Shown: positions 8,194-17,544 of the stretch, one piece after another
Layout of the letters: every line of letters starts with the position of its first letter
How positions within the stretch are numbered: the stretch's first letter is position 1
The notes under the pieces: generated by a model
Databases searched by the model: none
Told to the model about the DNA's origin: nothing
Seen by the model: the letters and a program-made list of their open reading frames with translations, nothing else
Made by a program: the position numbers and the translations under genes
Assembly (NCBI GenBank): GCA_028821265.1
Contig: JAPPGU010000050.1
Span: forward strand, 1-64,000
Length of the DNA stretch: 64,000 nucleotides
Source: a bacterium
Lineage (GTDB): Bacteria > Actinomycetota > Acidimicrobiia > Spongiisociales > Spongiisociaceae
Direction of reading: 5' to 3'

Positions 8194-9543
8194 ATGAGAA
8201 GCAAGCTACGGTATCTGTTCGTCTTCGTCCTCGCATTTTCGTTCGCTCTTGCTGCTTGTCAGACGGCTGATGAAGAACCAGCACCGGCTGAGGAAGCCGA
8301 GACGGCTGCTCCGGTTGAGGAGGCTGCTCCGGTCGAGGAGGCGGAGCCCGTTACGCTCCGCTTCATGTTCCCTGAAGGCGCTGGTCGCGGACCCGGCTTT
8401 GAATCGGCAATCGCTGCCTATCAGGAGATGAATCCTCACGTTACGATCGAGATGGAATCAGTTCCGTTCCGGGAGTATGGCGGCCTGCTGCCCGTCCAGT
8501 TCGCTGGCGATAGCCCAGCCGACGTCGCCTTGGTTGACAGCTCTGCGGTGATCTCCTACGCGTATAACGGAGCGATCGTTCCCTTGGATGGCATCTTTGA
8601 GCAATCCGATGTGGACGATTTCCTTCCCAGCCTGGTAGCTCAAGCAACTTACGAAGGCAGCATGTATGCCGGACCGTTCTTCATATCAACTCAGGGCGTG
8701 TTCTACAACGTGGATATGTTCGCGGCAGCCGGAGTCGAGCCGCCGACCACTGTGGAGGACGCTTGGACGTGGCCGGAATTCGTAGAGAATGTCTCTAAGG
8801 TAGCGGAGAGCGCACAGAGCGATGAGGGTGATGTCTGGGGGCTGGTGTTCCTGTCGAACCCTCCAGGAAGCATCTCATGGTCGCTGCCGGTAATCCGCAG
8901 CAATGGCCAGCCGGGCTCGAACACGTTCATGGCCCTCTCGCCTGACGGCACAGAAGTGTCGGGATACCTGGACACTCCTGAGGCCATGGAAGCCTATCAA
9001 TTCTGGCAGGACCTGTATGTGGAACATGGTCTTGCGCCTCAAGGTGACGTGCCGGACGCGTTCGGTAACGGACAGGCCGCGACGATGATCTCGTTCTCAG
9101 CGTGGGGCAGCGTGCTCAATAACGTGTTCCCGGACCTCAATTGGGATATCATGCCGATTCCCTATCTTGAGACACATGTCGTGCACGCCAGCCACTTCAT
9201 GCCCACGGTCGCGGCTAAGAGCGACAACCAGGATGAGGCCAAGGCCTTTGTACAGTTCCTCTCAAGCATCGAGGGCTTTATGGCTTACTATGATGTAACG
9301 AGTGATATGCCCGCACGGGTTTCCTTGCTGAACGAGCTCGAAGAGTTTCAGGTCCGTCCGCTTAGCATCTTCAAGGATGAGCTCCTCACGGTTGCCTACG
9401 CAGCACCTGGTGGTCCCGGCGGCGCGATATACGCTGAGATCGTCGGCGACTTGATGCTGGACATCGCACAGGGAGCGGATATTGAGGCAGCTGTAGACGC
9501 AGCTGTAACCGAACTCGATGCCCAGCTGGCTCAATTCGGATAG
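8194..9543 (+). CDS. Extracellular solute-binding lipoprotein, family 1 (CUT1-type ABC importer)
   Basis: 449 aa. A lipoprotein signal peptide (FALAAC lipobox at Cys ~22) is followed by an acidic Ala/Glu/Pro tether and a family 1 binding fold (VTLRFMFPEGAGRGPGFESA; AKAFVQFLSS near the C-terminus). Family 1 proteins mostly bind oligosaccharides, but some bind nucleosides or glycerophosphates. Two permease genes follow and no ATPase, so the subunit must borrow one, as MalK/MsmK-type importers do. Neighbouring nucleoside phosphorylase and deaminase-like genes point to a nucleoside or ribosyl ligand (inference). A strong hairpin follows the stop codon. Confidence 0.85.
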   Translation: MRSKLRYLFVFVLAFSFALAACQTADEEPAPAEEAETAAPVEEAAPVEEAEPVTLRFMFPEGAGRGPGFESAIAAYQEMNPHVTIEMESVPFREYGGLLPVQFAGDSPADVALVDSSAVISYAYNGAIVPLDGIFEQSDVDDFLPSLVAQATYEGSMYAGPFFISTQGVFYNVDMFAAAGVEPPTTVEDAWTWPEFVENVSKVAESAQSDEGDVWGLVFLSNPPGSISWSLPVIRSNGQPGSNTFMALSPDGTEVSGYLDTPEAMEAYQFWQDLYVEHGLAPQGDVPDAFGNGQAATMISFSAWGSVLNNVFPDLNWDIMPIPYLETHVVHASHFMPTVAAKSDNQDEAKAFVQFLSSIEGFMAYYDVTSDMPARVSLLNELEEFQVRPLSIFKDELLTVAYAAPGGPGGAIYAEIVGDLMLDIAQGADIEAAVDAAVTELDAQLAQFG

Positions 9544-9568
9544 TTCTAGGCCAGGTACGCGCTCTACC

Positions 9569-9606
9569 AGATTGCCGCTCTCAATTCGCTTGGAGAGCGG
9601 CAATCT
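9569..9606 (+). terminator. Perfect 14-bp hairpin between binding-protein and permease genes
   Basis: AGATTGCCGCTCTC and GAGAGCGGCAATCT are exact complements around a 10-nt loop, 25 bp after the binding-protein stop. No U-run longer than two follows. Such hairpins usually stabilise or partially terminate the upstream mRNA so the binding protein exceeds the permeases. Confidence 0.75.
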
Positions 9607-9676
9607 TGGTTAACTCAGGTTTCGTGATCCATCTTCAGGCCCGGGAACGGCCTGGGGCGTCCCAAGGACCGACAAT

Positions 9677-10552
9677 ATGGACGTAAGGAGACCCAGTGCG
9701 CATGCGATAGAGCACTATCGTTCCGCACTCCTCTTGAGCTTGCCAGCGCTCGTTGGCCTTGCCATCTTCTGGTACTGGCCAACGATTCAAGCTGTGATTC
9801 TGGGCTTCCAGGACTACAACCTGATGTCCGGCAGCCAAGCATGGACTGGTCTCGAGAACTATCGAACCGCAGCAACCGACCCGCTGCTAGGGCTTACGTT
9901 CTTGAACACAGTGATCTACTTTCTCATGGAGGTTCCGCTACAGATGGCCCTGGCCCTCGCCCTGGCACTACTTGTACGGCGTGGTCCGGCTTGGCTCCGC
10001 ACCGTCATACTGGTCCCAACTGTGACTTCAATGGTGGTCGTGAGTGTCATATGGGGATTGATGTATCACCCCAACAGCGGGTTGATCAACAGCCTGCTGG
10101 GCGGTGTCGGTGTGCCGCCTCAGCCGTTCCTCACCAGCTCGCAACAGGCCATGCCGTCGATTGCGCTGCTCATGATCTGGAAGAACGTCGGCTTCAGCAT
10201 GCTGTTCTTCCTGGCCGGCTTGGTGAGCATCCCGCGGAACTACTATGAGGCGGCCGCGACGGACGGTGCGAACAGCCGTCAACTCTTTCGCTATATCACC
10301 CTTCCACTCCTGCGCGGTACTGTGGTGTTCTTGCTGATCACGAACACGGTAACTGCGTTCAAGGTGTTTACCCCCATCTTCTTGATCACAGAAGGAGGAC
10401 CCATCAATGCTACTCGGGTTGTTGTGCTCTACATATTTGAGAATGCGTTTCGTTTCAACAAGATGGGCTATGCCGCAGCCATATCCGTGTTACTTGCACT
10501 GTTCTTACTCGTCATAAGCGTCTACTCGCTTCGCGCGTCCAGGGCGAGGTGA
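9677..10552 (+). CDS. ABC sugar-type permease, MalF/UgpA-like
   Basis: 291 aa, about six membrane helices (first at LLLSLPALVGLAIFWYW). The cytoplasmic EAA loop that docks on the ATPase is clear near residue 195: EAAATDGANSRQLFRYITLP. It pairs with the next gene, whose GTG start overlaps this stop by 4 bp (GTGA), implying translational coupling. With the upstream binding lipoprotein it forms a CUT1-type importer lacking its own ATPase. Confidence 0.88.
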   Translation: MDVRRPSAHAIEHYRSALLLSLPALVGLAIFWYWPTIQAVILGFQDYNLMSGSQAWTGLENYRTAATDPLLGLTFLNTVIYFLMEVPLQMALALALALLVRRGPAWLRTVILVPTVTSMVVVSVIWGLMYHPNSGLINSLLGGVGVPPQPFLTSSQQAMPSIALLMIWKNVGFSMLFFLAGLVSIPRNYYEAAATDGANSRQLFRYITLPLLRGTVVFLLITNTVTAFKVFTPIFLITEGGPINATRVVVLYIFENAFRFNKMGYAAAISVLLALFLLVISVYSLRASRAR

Positions 10553-11460
10553 TCAACAATGACTCCAACCTACCGACGCTCATGTACTCGAGAATAGTAG
10601 GGCGGCGATCTGATCGCCTGACCGGCCCACGCCAGCGTAGCTGGGCCGTGCTCCGGTTGCCGGTAGTGATCGGAGTCGCTTTCTTCTTTGTCTTTCCATA
10701 CCTCTGGTTGGTGGGATCATCCTTCAGACCCCGGGAGGAGATCTTTCGTTACGTCAATCCAATCTCGTGGCGTACCTTCGTTCCGCTGGCGCCGACCCTT
10801 GACAACTTTCGCCATTTGTTCTTCGAACGCAACTTTGGTCGGGCACTGGCTAACAGCCTGGTCATCGCACTCGTCACCGTGGCTATTACGCTGTTCATCG
10901 GTAGTATGATTGCCTTCGCCCTTGCCCGGATCAAGTTTCCCGGACGCGAAGTCGTGTTCGTGTTGATCCTCGCCACGATTCTGATTCCGTTCGAGACGAT
11001 CATGGTCTCGGTGTTCTTGACGATACAGCGCCTGGGACTGTTCGATACCTATGCGGCGCTATTCTTGCCCTGGGTTACGGATGCCTTTATCATTTTCCTC
11101 CTTAGGCAGCATTTTCGAGATATCCCTGATGAGCTACAGGACGCTGCCATCGTAGATGGTTGCTCACTATTCCGGGTCTACTGGAACGTGATGTTGCCAA
11201 ACATACGGCCCGCGCTGGTCAGCGCTGCCTTTGTCAAGTTCGTGTTTTCGTGGGACGCGTTCCTCTGGCCACTTATCGTTACCCGAGACCCGGATCTGAC
11301 GGTGGTCCAGCTGGCGATCTCTCGTCTCTTTACAGACCAAAATGTCTTATGGGAGCTCATCTTCGCAGGCGCGTTCATCGGCACTGTGCCACTTATCATT
11401 CTCTTCCTGTTCTTACAGCGTTACTACGTCGAAGGGGTGGTCACCAGCGGATTCAATTGA
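10549..11460 (+). CDS. ABC sugar-type permease, MalG/UgpE-like
   Basis: 303 aa with six predicted membrane helices. The EAA loop appears as LQDAAIVDGCSLFRVYWNVM, with the Asp-Gly pair typical of MalG-like subunits. It starts with GTG inside the stop of the preceding permease. The next gene, an amidohydrolase, begins ~44 bp after the stop on the same strand, so uptake and catabolism are probably one transcription unit. Confidence 0.88.
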   Translation: MINNDSNLPTLMYSRIVGRRSDRLTGPRQRSWAVLRLPVVIGVAFFFVFPYLWLVGSSFRPREEIFRYVNPISWRTFVPLAPTLDNFRHLFFERNFGRALANSLVIALVTVAITLFIGSMIAFALARIKFPGREVVFVLILATILIPFETIMVSVFLTIQRLGLFDTYAALFLPWVTDAFIIFLLRQHFRDIPDELQDAAIVDGCSLFRVYWNVMLPNIRPALVSAAFVKFVFSWDAFLWPLIVTRDPDLTVVQLAISRLFTDQNVLWELIFAGAFIGTVPLIILFLFLQRYYVEGVVTSGFN

Positions 11461-11503
11461 GGTAGGCGGGCTTGCGCCCATGAGGAGTACGAAGGGCACC
11501 AAC

Positions 11504-12904
11504 ATGCTTCTGATCAACAACGTGACGGCGGTGACGGTCGATGCGCAGCGGCGCATCATCACCGACGCCGCGATCGCCGTCGCGGGCGACCGCATCGCCG
11601 ATGTCGGTAAAGCGTCCGATCTGGCCCACCGCCACCCGGATGCGGAGCGACTCGACGGCCATGGAATGCTGGCCTTGCCCGGGCTGATCGATGCCCACGC
11701 TCACTCGGATCAGGCGCTGCTGCGGGGTGCCGCCGACGACCTGCCCTGGAGACCCTTTCTCCGGGAGGTCATCTGGCCGCTGCTGAATCAGCGCACCCAG
11801 GAGGATGCCCGGATCAGTCTGAAACTGTGCATGCTGGAGATGATCAAGTCCGGCACGACCTGCTTTGTCGACTCGATAGTGCCGAGCCACTATGACTTCG
11901 ACGGGCTGGCGCAGGCGGTGGTGGACATGGGGATGCGTGCCGTGCTGGCGAAGTATGTCCTGCCGGACGCCTTGTTCGAGCGCGGCGAGAGCATCGTGGA
12001 CACCGGCGGGTTCAGCGGGGAGGAGGAGTCTCTGGCCGACGCCGAGCGGGGGATCGGCGTCTGGCACGGTGCGGCTGGCGGCCGAGTGCAGGTGTGGCTA
12101 GGGCCTCTGGTGCCGCGGGAGGAGCCACCGGCCAGCGCCTCGCCGGGTTTCTACCGCAGGGTCTCCCGGCTCGCGGCGAAACATGGGACGGGGATCACCG
12201 TACATTTCGCCGGCACTATCGATGATCCTCCCTTCTTTCAGCGGGAATTCGGCATGCTCCCTGCCGAGTTCGCCCGGCGCTACGACCTTCTGGGGCCCAA
12301 CGTGCTGCTCATCAACGGCACTTGGTTCTCCGAGGAGGAGATCCCGATCCTTGCCGAAACCGATACCCGGCTGGTCCACAGCCCTTCGGCCAATATGAAG
12401 ATGGGAGAGGGCTTCGCCAAGGTACCGCAGATGCGGAGCGCCGGGGTAACGGTGGCGCTGGGCTGTGATGCGGGGGCCAACAACAATTGCCATGACATGA
12501 TCCGGGAGATGAAAGCCGCCTCACTGCTGCACAGCGTGAAGACGATGGATCCCACCACGCTGACGGCCGAGGATGCCCTGGAGATGGCGACGATCGAAGG
12601 GGCGCGTGCCATAGGGCAGGGTGACCAGTTGGGGTCGCTTGAGGCAGGGAAGCAGGCAGACGTGATCCTGGTCGACCTGCGGCGGCCGCACACGATGCCG
12701 GTCCATGATCCGATCGCCAACCTCGTGTATGCGGCGCATGGCGGCAACGTGGACACGGTGATCGTGGCGGGGCAGGTGCTGATGCGAGGTCGGCAGGTGC
12801 TCGTGGCCGACGAGGCGGCGATCCTGGCGGAGGCCCAGGAGCGGGGTCCGGCGCTGTTGGACAGGGCGGGGATCGAGGTGGCCCCGGCATGGCCCGTCGA
12901 GTGA
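11504..12904 (+). CDS. ATZ/TRZ-type amidohydrolase with missing active-site residues
   Basis: 466 aa from the ATG at 11504 (AAGGG upstream; an in-frame ATG at 11480 is possible, and the longer track ORF merely overlaps the permease). The fold is recognisable: N-terminal beta strands, IDAHAHSDQALLRG with the HxH metal pair, VALGCDAGANNNCHDM with the strand-8 Asp, and the C-terminal LEAGKQADVILVD. Two residues expected in deaminases are absent. The HxxE Glu after strand 5 is Gly (VHFAGT), and the strand-6 AHC His is Asn (LLINGTW). The intact paralogue at 13.7 kb has both. It may be a hydrolase with altered chemistry or an inactive partner subunit. Confidence 0.78.
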   Translation: MLLINNVTAVTVDAQRRIITDAAIAVAGDRIADVGKASDLAHRHPDAERLDGHGMLALPGLIDAHAHSDQALLRGAADDLPWRPFLREVIWPLLNQRTQEDARISLKLCMLEMIKSGTTCFVDSIVPSHYDFDGLAQAVVDMGMRAVLAKYVLPDALFERGESIVDTGGFSGEEESLADAERGIGVWHGAAGGRVQVWLGPLVPREEPPASASPGFYRRVSRLAAKHGTGITVHFAGTIDDPPFFQREFGMLPAEFARRYDLLGPNVLLINGTWFSEEEIPILAETDTRLVHSPSANMKMGEGFAKVPQMRSAGVTVALGCDAGANNNCHDMIREMKAASLLHSVKTMDPTTLTAEDALEMATIEGARAIGQGDQLGSLEAGKQADVILVDLRRPHTMPVHDPIANLVYAAHGGNVDTVIVAGQVLMRGRQVLVADEAAILAEAQERGPALLDRAGIEVAPAWPVE

Positions 12905-12914
12905 GGAGGAAGAC

Positions 12915-13703
12915 ATGGGAGATTATTTGACGGAGCGCTTCTTGCGGCTGCCGGACGGTTCGTTGCCGCACATGGGCGTGAAGGGCGGCGGGGACGTTGC
13001 TCCTTATGTCCTGCTCTCAGGCGACCCCGGACGCGTTGAGAAGATGAAGACCTGGCTGGACACGGCGGAGGGGGTCGGCAGGGAACGCGGCTATGTCGCT
13101 TACACCGGTTCATATCGAGGCACGCCGGTGACGCTGGCATCGACCGGGGTCGGCGCTCCATCCGTCGCGATTGCCATCGAAGAGTTGGCGTTGGCCGGGG
13201 GGAGGGTCTTCATCCGAGTCGGCAGCTGTGCGAGCATCGCAGAGAACATTCCGATCGGTGATGTGGTCATCGGCACCGCCGGCGTCCGCGATGAGGGCGT
13301 GAGCCACACCTACGCGCCCGCCATCTATCCCGCGATCGCTGATCCCGACGTGGTGGCCGCCCTCCGGGCCACCGCGGAGGCGGAAGGTACGCCTTACCAT
13401 CTGGGGCTGGTGCGAAGTACCGATTCGTTCTACGAGGGGGAGCGCAAAGTCGAGATCATCGACCAATGGCGGGACCTGCGCGTTCTCGTCTTTGAAATGG
13501 AGAGCTCGGCGCTCTTCACCGTGGCCATGGTCCGCGGCGTGCGCAGTGGCTCCATTCTCGTGCCCGGGTCCAACCTGGTAACAGGCCAGAAGAGCACCTA
13601 CCAGGGTCAGCAATTGGAGGAATACACGGCGGGGATCGACGCGGCGATCGCTACCGCCCTGGGTGCTGTCGAGCGCCTGCATGCCGCTTCCGAGCAGAGA
13701 TGA
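12915..13703 (+). CDS. Nucleoside phosphorylase (Udp/DeoD family)
   Basis: 262 aa. The family landmarks are GDPGRVEKMK (phosphate loop), a GSCASI turn (~100), and VFEMESSALFTVA (~195), where Glu-Met-Glu contacts ribose and phosphate in uridine and purine nucleoside phosphorylases. It would split a nucleoside with phosphate into free base and (deoxy)ribose-1-phosphate in the cytoplasm. The typical base-specificity loop is not clear enough to choose uridine or purine. A GAGGAAG site precedes the ATG. Its stop overlaps the start of the next deaminase-like gene by 4 bp (ATGA), so base release and base hydrolysis are coupled. Confidence 0.85.
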   Translation: MGDYLTERFLRLPDGSLPHMGVKGGGDVAPYVLLSGDPGRVEKMKTWLDTAEGVGRERGYVAYTGSYRGTPVTLASTGVGAPSVAIAIEELALAGGRVFIRVGSCASIAENIPIGDVVIGTAGVRDEGVSHTYAPAIYPAIADPDVVAALRATAEAEGTPYHLGLVRSTDSFYEGERKVEIIDQWRDLRVLVFEMESSALFTVAMVRGVRSGSILVPGSNLVTGQKSTYQGQQLEEYTAGIDAAIATALGAVERLHAASEQR

Positions 13704-15040
13704 AGACCACTTCTTCGGTCCTGATCCGCAACGGGGTGCTCATCACGATGAACGCCGACCGCGAGATCCTGGATGGCAGCGTCTACATCGAGGATGGGCG
13801 TATCCGCGAGATCCCTTCGGCTCGGACGAGGGCCGACACGATCATCGACGCGACCGATTGCCTGGTAACGCCCGGGTTCGTCCAAACCCACGTCCATCTG
13901 TGCCAGACCCTCTTTCGCGGGATGGCGGACGATATGGACGTGATCGATTGGCTTCGTCTGCGTATCTGGCCGCTCGAGCAGGCCCACGATGAGCGATCCA
14001 TATACGACTCTGCGCGCCTGGGCATAGCCGAGTTGATTCGCGGCGGGACAACCTGCGCGCTCACGATGGAAACCGTCCGTGACACCGAAGAGGCGTTCCG
14101 GGCTGTACTCGAGACCGGCTTCCGGGCGATCAGCGGAAAGGCGATGATGGACCGCTGGGAGCCTGGAACCGAGATGGTCGGGGAGGAGACCAAGGCCTCG
14201 CTTGATGCGAGCCTCGCGCTCGTCAAGGAGTTTCATGGCAAGGGCGACGGCCGGCTGCAGGTCGCGTTCTGCCCCCGTGGTTCACGCAATTGCACCGAGG
14301 GTCTATGGGCGGACATAGTCGCGCTGGCCGGCGAACACGACACGGTCATCCACACGCACGCCGCCGAGAACGAAGCGCAGACCGAGCGTCTCGCGATCGA
14401 TAGCACGACCGATATCGAGTATCTCCACGGCCTGGGTGCGACGGGCCCGCGACTGGTCGCCGCGCACTGCATCTGGGTGACCGAACCCGAGATCGAGATA
14501 CTGGCCGAGACCGGGACCAAGGTGGCCCATTGTCCTTCGTGCAACATGAAGCTCGCCTCCGGGTTCGCCCCAGTGCCGGAGTTCCTCGAGCGAGGCATCG
14601 TCGTAGGCCTCGGCGCGGACGGTGCCCCCTGCAACAACAACCTGGACATGTTCCAGGAGATGCGTCTGGCGTCGCTCATACACAAGCCCCGGATCGGCCC
14701 CCGTGGTATGCCGGCGATGTCCGTGCTGGAGATGGCCACTCTGGGGGGAGCGAGGGCGCTTGGATTGGAGGACGAGCTTGGCTCGCTCGAGCCCGGCAAG
14801 CGGGCCGACGTCATCGTGATCCGCCGCGACGGGCTGCACGCCCAACCCCAAGCCGGTGTTGACCCGGTCGCGCAAGTGGTGTACGAGCACAGAGCGTCCG
14901 ATGTCGATAGCGTGATCATTGACGGGAAGGTTCTCGTTCGTGGGGGCGAGTTCACGGAACTCGATCCGATTGAGATCCGCGCCCGTGCGAGCGATTCTGT
15001 GGAGCGTGTTCTGGCGCGAGCCGAGCTAGCGAATGGATGA
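13700..15040 (+). CDS. ATZ/TRZ-type amidohydrolase, probable purine or related base deaminase
   Basis: 446 aa with a complete subtype III metal site: THVHLCQTLFRG (HxH), HTHAAENE (His plus catalytic Glu), LVAAHC (strand-6 His), and GADGAPCNNN (strand-8 Asp). Relatives include guanine, 8-oxoguanine, S-adenosylhomocysteine and triazine deaminases or chlorohydrolases; I cannot pick among them by eye. Translationally coupled to the nucleoside phosphorylase, so the likely substrate is the released base or a modified form. The C-terminal LEPGKRADVIVI closing the beta domain is intact. Confidence 0.85.
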   Translation: MKTTSSVLIRNGVLITMNADREILDGSVYIEDGRIREIPSARTRADTIIDATDCLVTPGFVQTHVHLCQTLFRGMADDMDVIDWLRLRIWPLEQAHDERSIYDSARLGIAELIRGGTTCALTMETVRDTEEAFRAVLETGFRAISGKAMMDRWEPGTEMVGEETKASLDASLALVKEFHGKGDGRLQVAFCPRGSRNCTEGLWADIVALAGEHDTVIHTHAAENEAQTERLAIDSTTDIEYLHGLGATGPRLVAAHCIWVTEPEIEILAETGTKVAHCPSCNMKLASGFAPVPEFLERGIVVGLGADGAPCNNNLDMFQEMRLASLIHKPRIGPRGMPAMSVLEMATLGGARALGLEDELGSLEPGKRADVIVIRRDGLHAQPQAGVDPVAQVVYEHRASDVDSVIIDGKVLVRGGEFTELDPIEIRARASDSVERVLARAELANG

Positions 15041-15094
15041 CCCTTTGCACACAAGGATCCCAAGCTAGCCACGCAATTGATTAGGGAGGCTGTT

Positions 15095-16057
15095 GTGACT
15101 CCGACTCGAGGAACTCCATGGCTGCTCAGCGAGATTGGGTTTGCGCCAGGAGCACCCCGCAACCTGGCGCCTGACGGGGCAACAACACTTGCAGTCGTGC
15201 TGGGTTCTGGAGGAGTAACACCGAACCCGCATCGACACGGTCCCAGCGCGGCGGTCATCGTCAACGACTCGACCTACTTGATCGATGCCGGCGAAGGGAT
15301 CTGGCGCAGCCTTGCCCGGGCTGCGGTATCCCACCCTGATCTGATAGCCGAACATCTTGCCCCGTACAGGCTTACCAGGCTCTTCTTGACCCACCTGCAC
15401 TCCGACCATACGATCGGACTGCCGGCTGTGTGGCTCATGCCCTGGGCCTATGGGCGCGAGGTTCCGCTGGAGGTCTACGGCCCGGTCGGCACACGAAGCT
15501 TGATGGAGCATTTGGAAGAGGCTTATCAGGGAGATCTGCAAGAACGTAGGTTTGGCCCCGGCGCTCCGGAGAGGATGGTGGATGCGCACAAGGCGACTCC
15601 ACACGAGATCAAGGATTCAGGCAAAGTCTACGAAGATGACAATGTGAAGATCGAAGCATTTCATCATGCACATGGCAGTTTCGAACAGAACTTTGCCTAT
15701 CGTTTCACATCCCGGGATCGAGTGATTGCGTGGGCAGGAGACGGCCGGGTGGAGGGCCAGCTCGACAAGGCAGCCCAGGATGCAGATCTGTTCTTCTGTG
15801 AGCTATCCACCGAGGATATGATTGCGAACGCTAACTGGGGTGGAGAAACTGTCGAAGAGAAGGCAAGAACGATTTGGTCGTATCACATCCGGCCTAATGA
15901 GCTGGCGGAGTTTGCTACTGAAGTGAACGTCAAGCAGCTCGTGACGATGCACGAGCGAAACTATACAGACCCGTATGAACCCGACGCATTGATGAAGGAA
16001 TTCAAGCGCCACTATTCGGGTACCGTATATTCGGCACGCGACGGCGATGTGTTCTAG
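15095..16057 (+). CDS. MBL-fold metallo-hydrolase
   Basis: 320 aa from the GTG at 15095, which has AGGGAGG 5-6 nt upstream; the track's TTG at 15077 is less likely. The signature THLHSDHTIGLP gives HxHxDH; further ligands are FHHAHGS, WAGD and the late MHER. The N-terminal part (LGSGGVTPNPHRHGPS) resembles RNase Z/arylsulfatase-like MBL enzymes that hydrolyse cyclic or ester bonds. Base composition looks lower in GC than the genes after it. A frameshifted fragment of a close relative lies at 8.1 kb, on the other side of the transporter genes. The role in the cluster is probably ring or ester hydrolysis after deamination (inference). Confidence 0.82.
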   Translation: MTPTRGTPWLLSEIGFAPGAPRNLAPDGATTLAVVLGSGGVTPNPHRHGPSAAVIVNDSTYLIDAGEGIWRSLARAAVSHPDLIAEHLAPYRLTRLFLTHLHSDHTIGLPAVWLMPWAYGREVPLEVYGPVGTRSLMEHLEEAYQGDLQERRFGPGAPERMVDAHKATPHEIKDSGKVYEDDNVKIEAFHHAHGSFEQNFAYRFTSRDRVIAWAGDGRVEGQLDKAAQDADLFFCELSTEDMIANANWGGETVEEKARTIWSYHIRPNELAEFATEVNVKQLVTMHERNYTDPYEPDALMKEFKRHYSGTVYSARDGDVF

Positions 16058-16079
16058 GTCAGCGAAAGGCGCCGGGTTG

Positions 16080-17324
16080 GTGTCAGTCCACGACGATGAT
16101 GCTCCCCGCCCGAAGGGGTTTCCGCTCCGAGCCGAGGGCAGGACCGGATGGTCGATCTTCGACAACGATGTCGCCTATCCGATAGCGGTGCTCCTGCGCT
16201 CCGCGCTCGACCACAACCGTGCGACTATGCGAGCGTTCTGCCTGCGGAACGGGGTGGACCTTGCTCCCCACGGCAAGACCACGATGTCTCCCGAACTGTT
16301 CCGGATGCAGATGGACGACGGGGTCTGGGCGATCACCGCCGCCACGACCTGGCAGGCCATGGTCATGCGGGATTGCGGCGTTCCCAAGGTGCTGATCGCC
16401 AATGAGGTGGTGTCCCCCGGCGAGATCGAATGGCTGGCCGGAGCCCGGAGAGACGGCTTCGACGTCACGTGCTACGTCGACTCGCTCGACGGTGTGGCCG
16501 TCTTCGACCAGGTCCTGGGCCGGCTGCAACCCGACCGGCCCTTCCCGGTCCTGGTGGAGGTTGGAGTTCCCGGAGTACGGGCGGGCGTGAGAACCACTGA
16601 GGAGGGCTTGACGGTTGCCGGCGCCGCAGCCTCCTCCGCGCATCTCTCGCTGACGGGAGTCGCCGGGTTCGAAGGCCTCCTGGGCGCCCGGGGTGACCGC
16701 AGCGCCATAAAGGTGGTCGACGCGTTCCTCGATCAGATCGTGGATCTGGCCTGCGAGGTTGCCGGGCGCGGCTGGTTCGATCCCACCGCCGAACCGATCC
16801 TCACCGCCGGCGGGAGCTCCTACTTCGACCGGGTGGTAGCACGGTTCTCCCGTGCCGACCTGGGCCGGCCCCACCGGGTGGTGATCCGCAGCGGCTGCTA
16901 CCTGACCCACGACGACGGCTGGCTGCATGGCACTTCTCCTTTGGGAGAGACAGGCAGGACCGGTTATCCCGAGCACCTGATCCCTGCCATCGAAGTGTGG
17001 GGGACGGTCCTGTCGCGGCCGGAACCGACCAGGGCGATCGTGGGCGTGGGCCGGCGCGACGTCTCGTTCGACGCAATGTTGCCGGTCGTCAAGAAGGTGC
17101 GCCGGAGGGACGGGTCGGCGGTCGCGGCGGCGCCACCGATGCGGACGGTGGCCCTCAACGACCAGCACGCCTTCATAGACGTGGAAGAAGAGACGCCGCT
17201 GGCCGTGGGCGATCTGGTGGGACTCGGTATCTCGCATCCATGCACCACCTTCGACAAGTGGAGGGCGATCCCGATCGTGGAGGGTGACTACCGGGTTGTT
17301 TCGGTGGCGCGGACCCTGTTCTGA
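16080..17324 (+). CDS. PLP-dependent D-threonine aldolase / D-serine dehydratase-like protein
   Basis: About 414 aa from GTG 16080; the track start at 16047 overlaps the previous stop, and the exact start is uncertain. Fold type III alanine-racemase-like enzyme: PLP lysine in LAPHGKTTMSPEL (~60), and C-terminal metal pair HxC in SHPCTTFDKW, typical of D-threonine aldolase and D-serine dehydratase. Known members cleave or dehydrate D-amino acids using PLP and a divalent metal. It is the last gene of the cluster; the link to nucleoside breakdown is not obvious and may reflect an amino-acid-containing product or separate recruitment. Confidence 0.8.
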   Translation: MSVHDDDAPRPKGFPLRAEGRTGWSIFDNDVAYPIAVLLRSALDHNRATMRAFCLRNGVDLAPHGKTTMSPELFRMQMDDGVWAITAATTWQAMVMRDCGVPKVLIANEVVSPGEIEWLAGARRDGFDVTCYVDSLDGVAVFDQVLGRLQPDRPFPVLVEVGVPGVRAGVRTTEEGLTVAGAAASSAHLSLTGVAGFEGLLGARGDRSAIKVVDAFLDQIVDLACEVAGRGWFDPTAEPILTAGGSSYFDRVVARFSRADLGRPHRVVIRSGCYLTHDDGWLHGTSPLGETGRTGYPEHLIPAIEVWGTVLSRPEPTRAIVGVGRRDVSFDAMLPVVKKVRRRDGSAVAAAPPMRTVALNDQHAFIDVEEETPLAVGDLVGLGISHPCTTFDKWRAIPIVEGDYRVVSVARTLF

Positions 17325-17544
17325 AGCGGGAGCAGTTGCCGACCATGCGGTTGATCGAGGCGACGTGCCCTACGGGGGCGAGGACTGCGAGACTCCGGGA
17401 ATCATCCGACTGAGGAAGTTGCTATGAAGAGAACGTCGGTACCGTCCAACAGGAAGTGGTCCAAGGTCGGGTACTCGAGGGCGGTACGGGTCGGGAGCAT
17501 CATCGAGGTGGCCGGTACCTCATCAAGCGGGCCGGACGGGCAGA

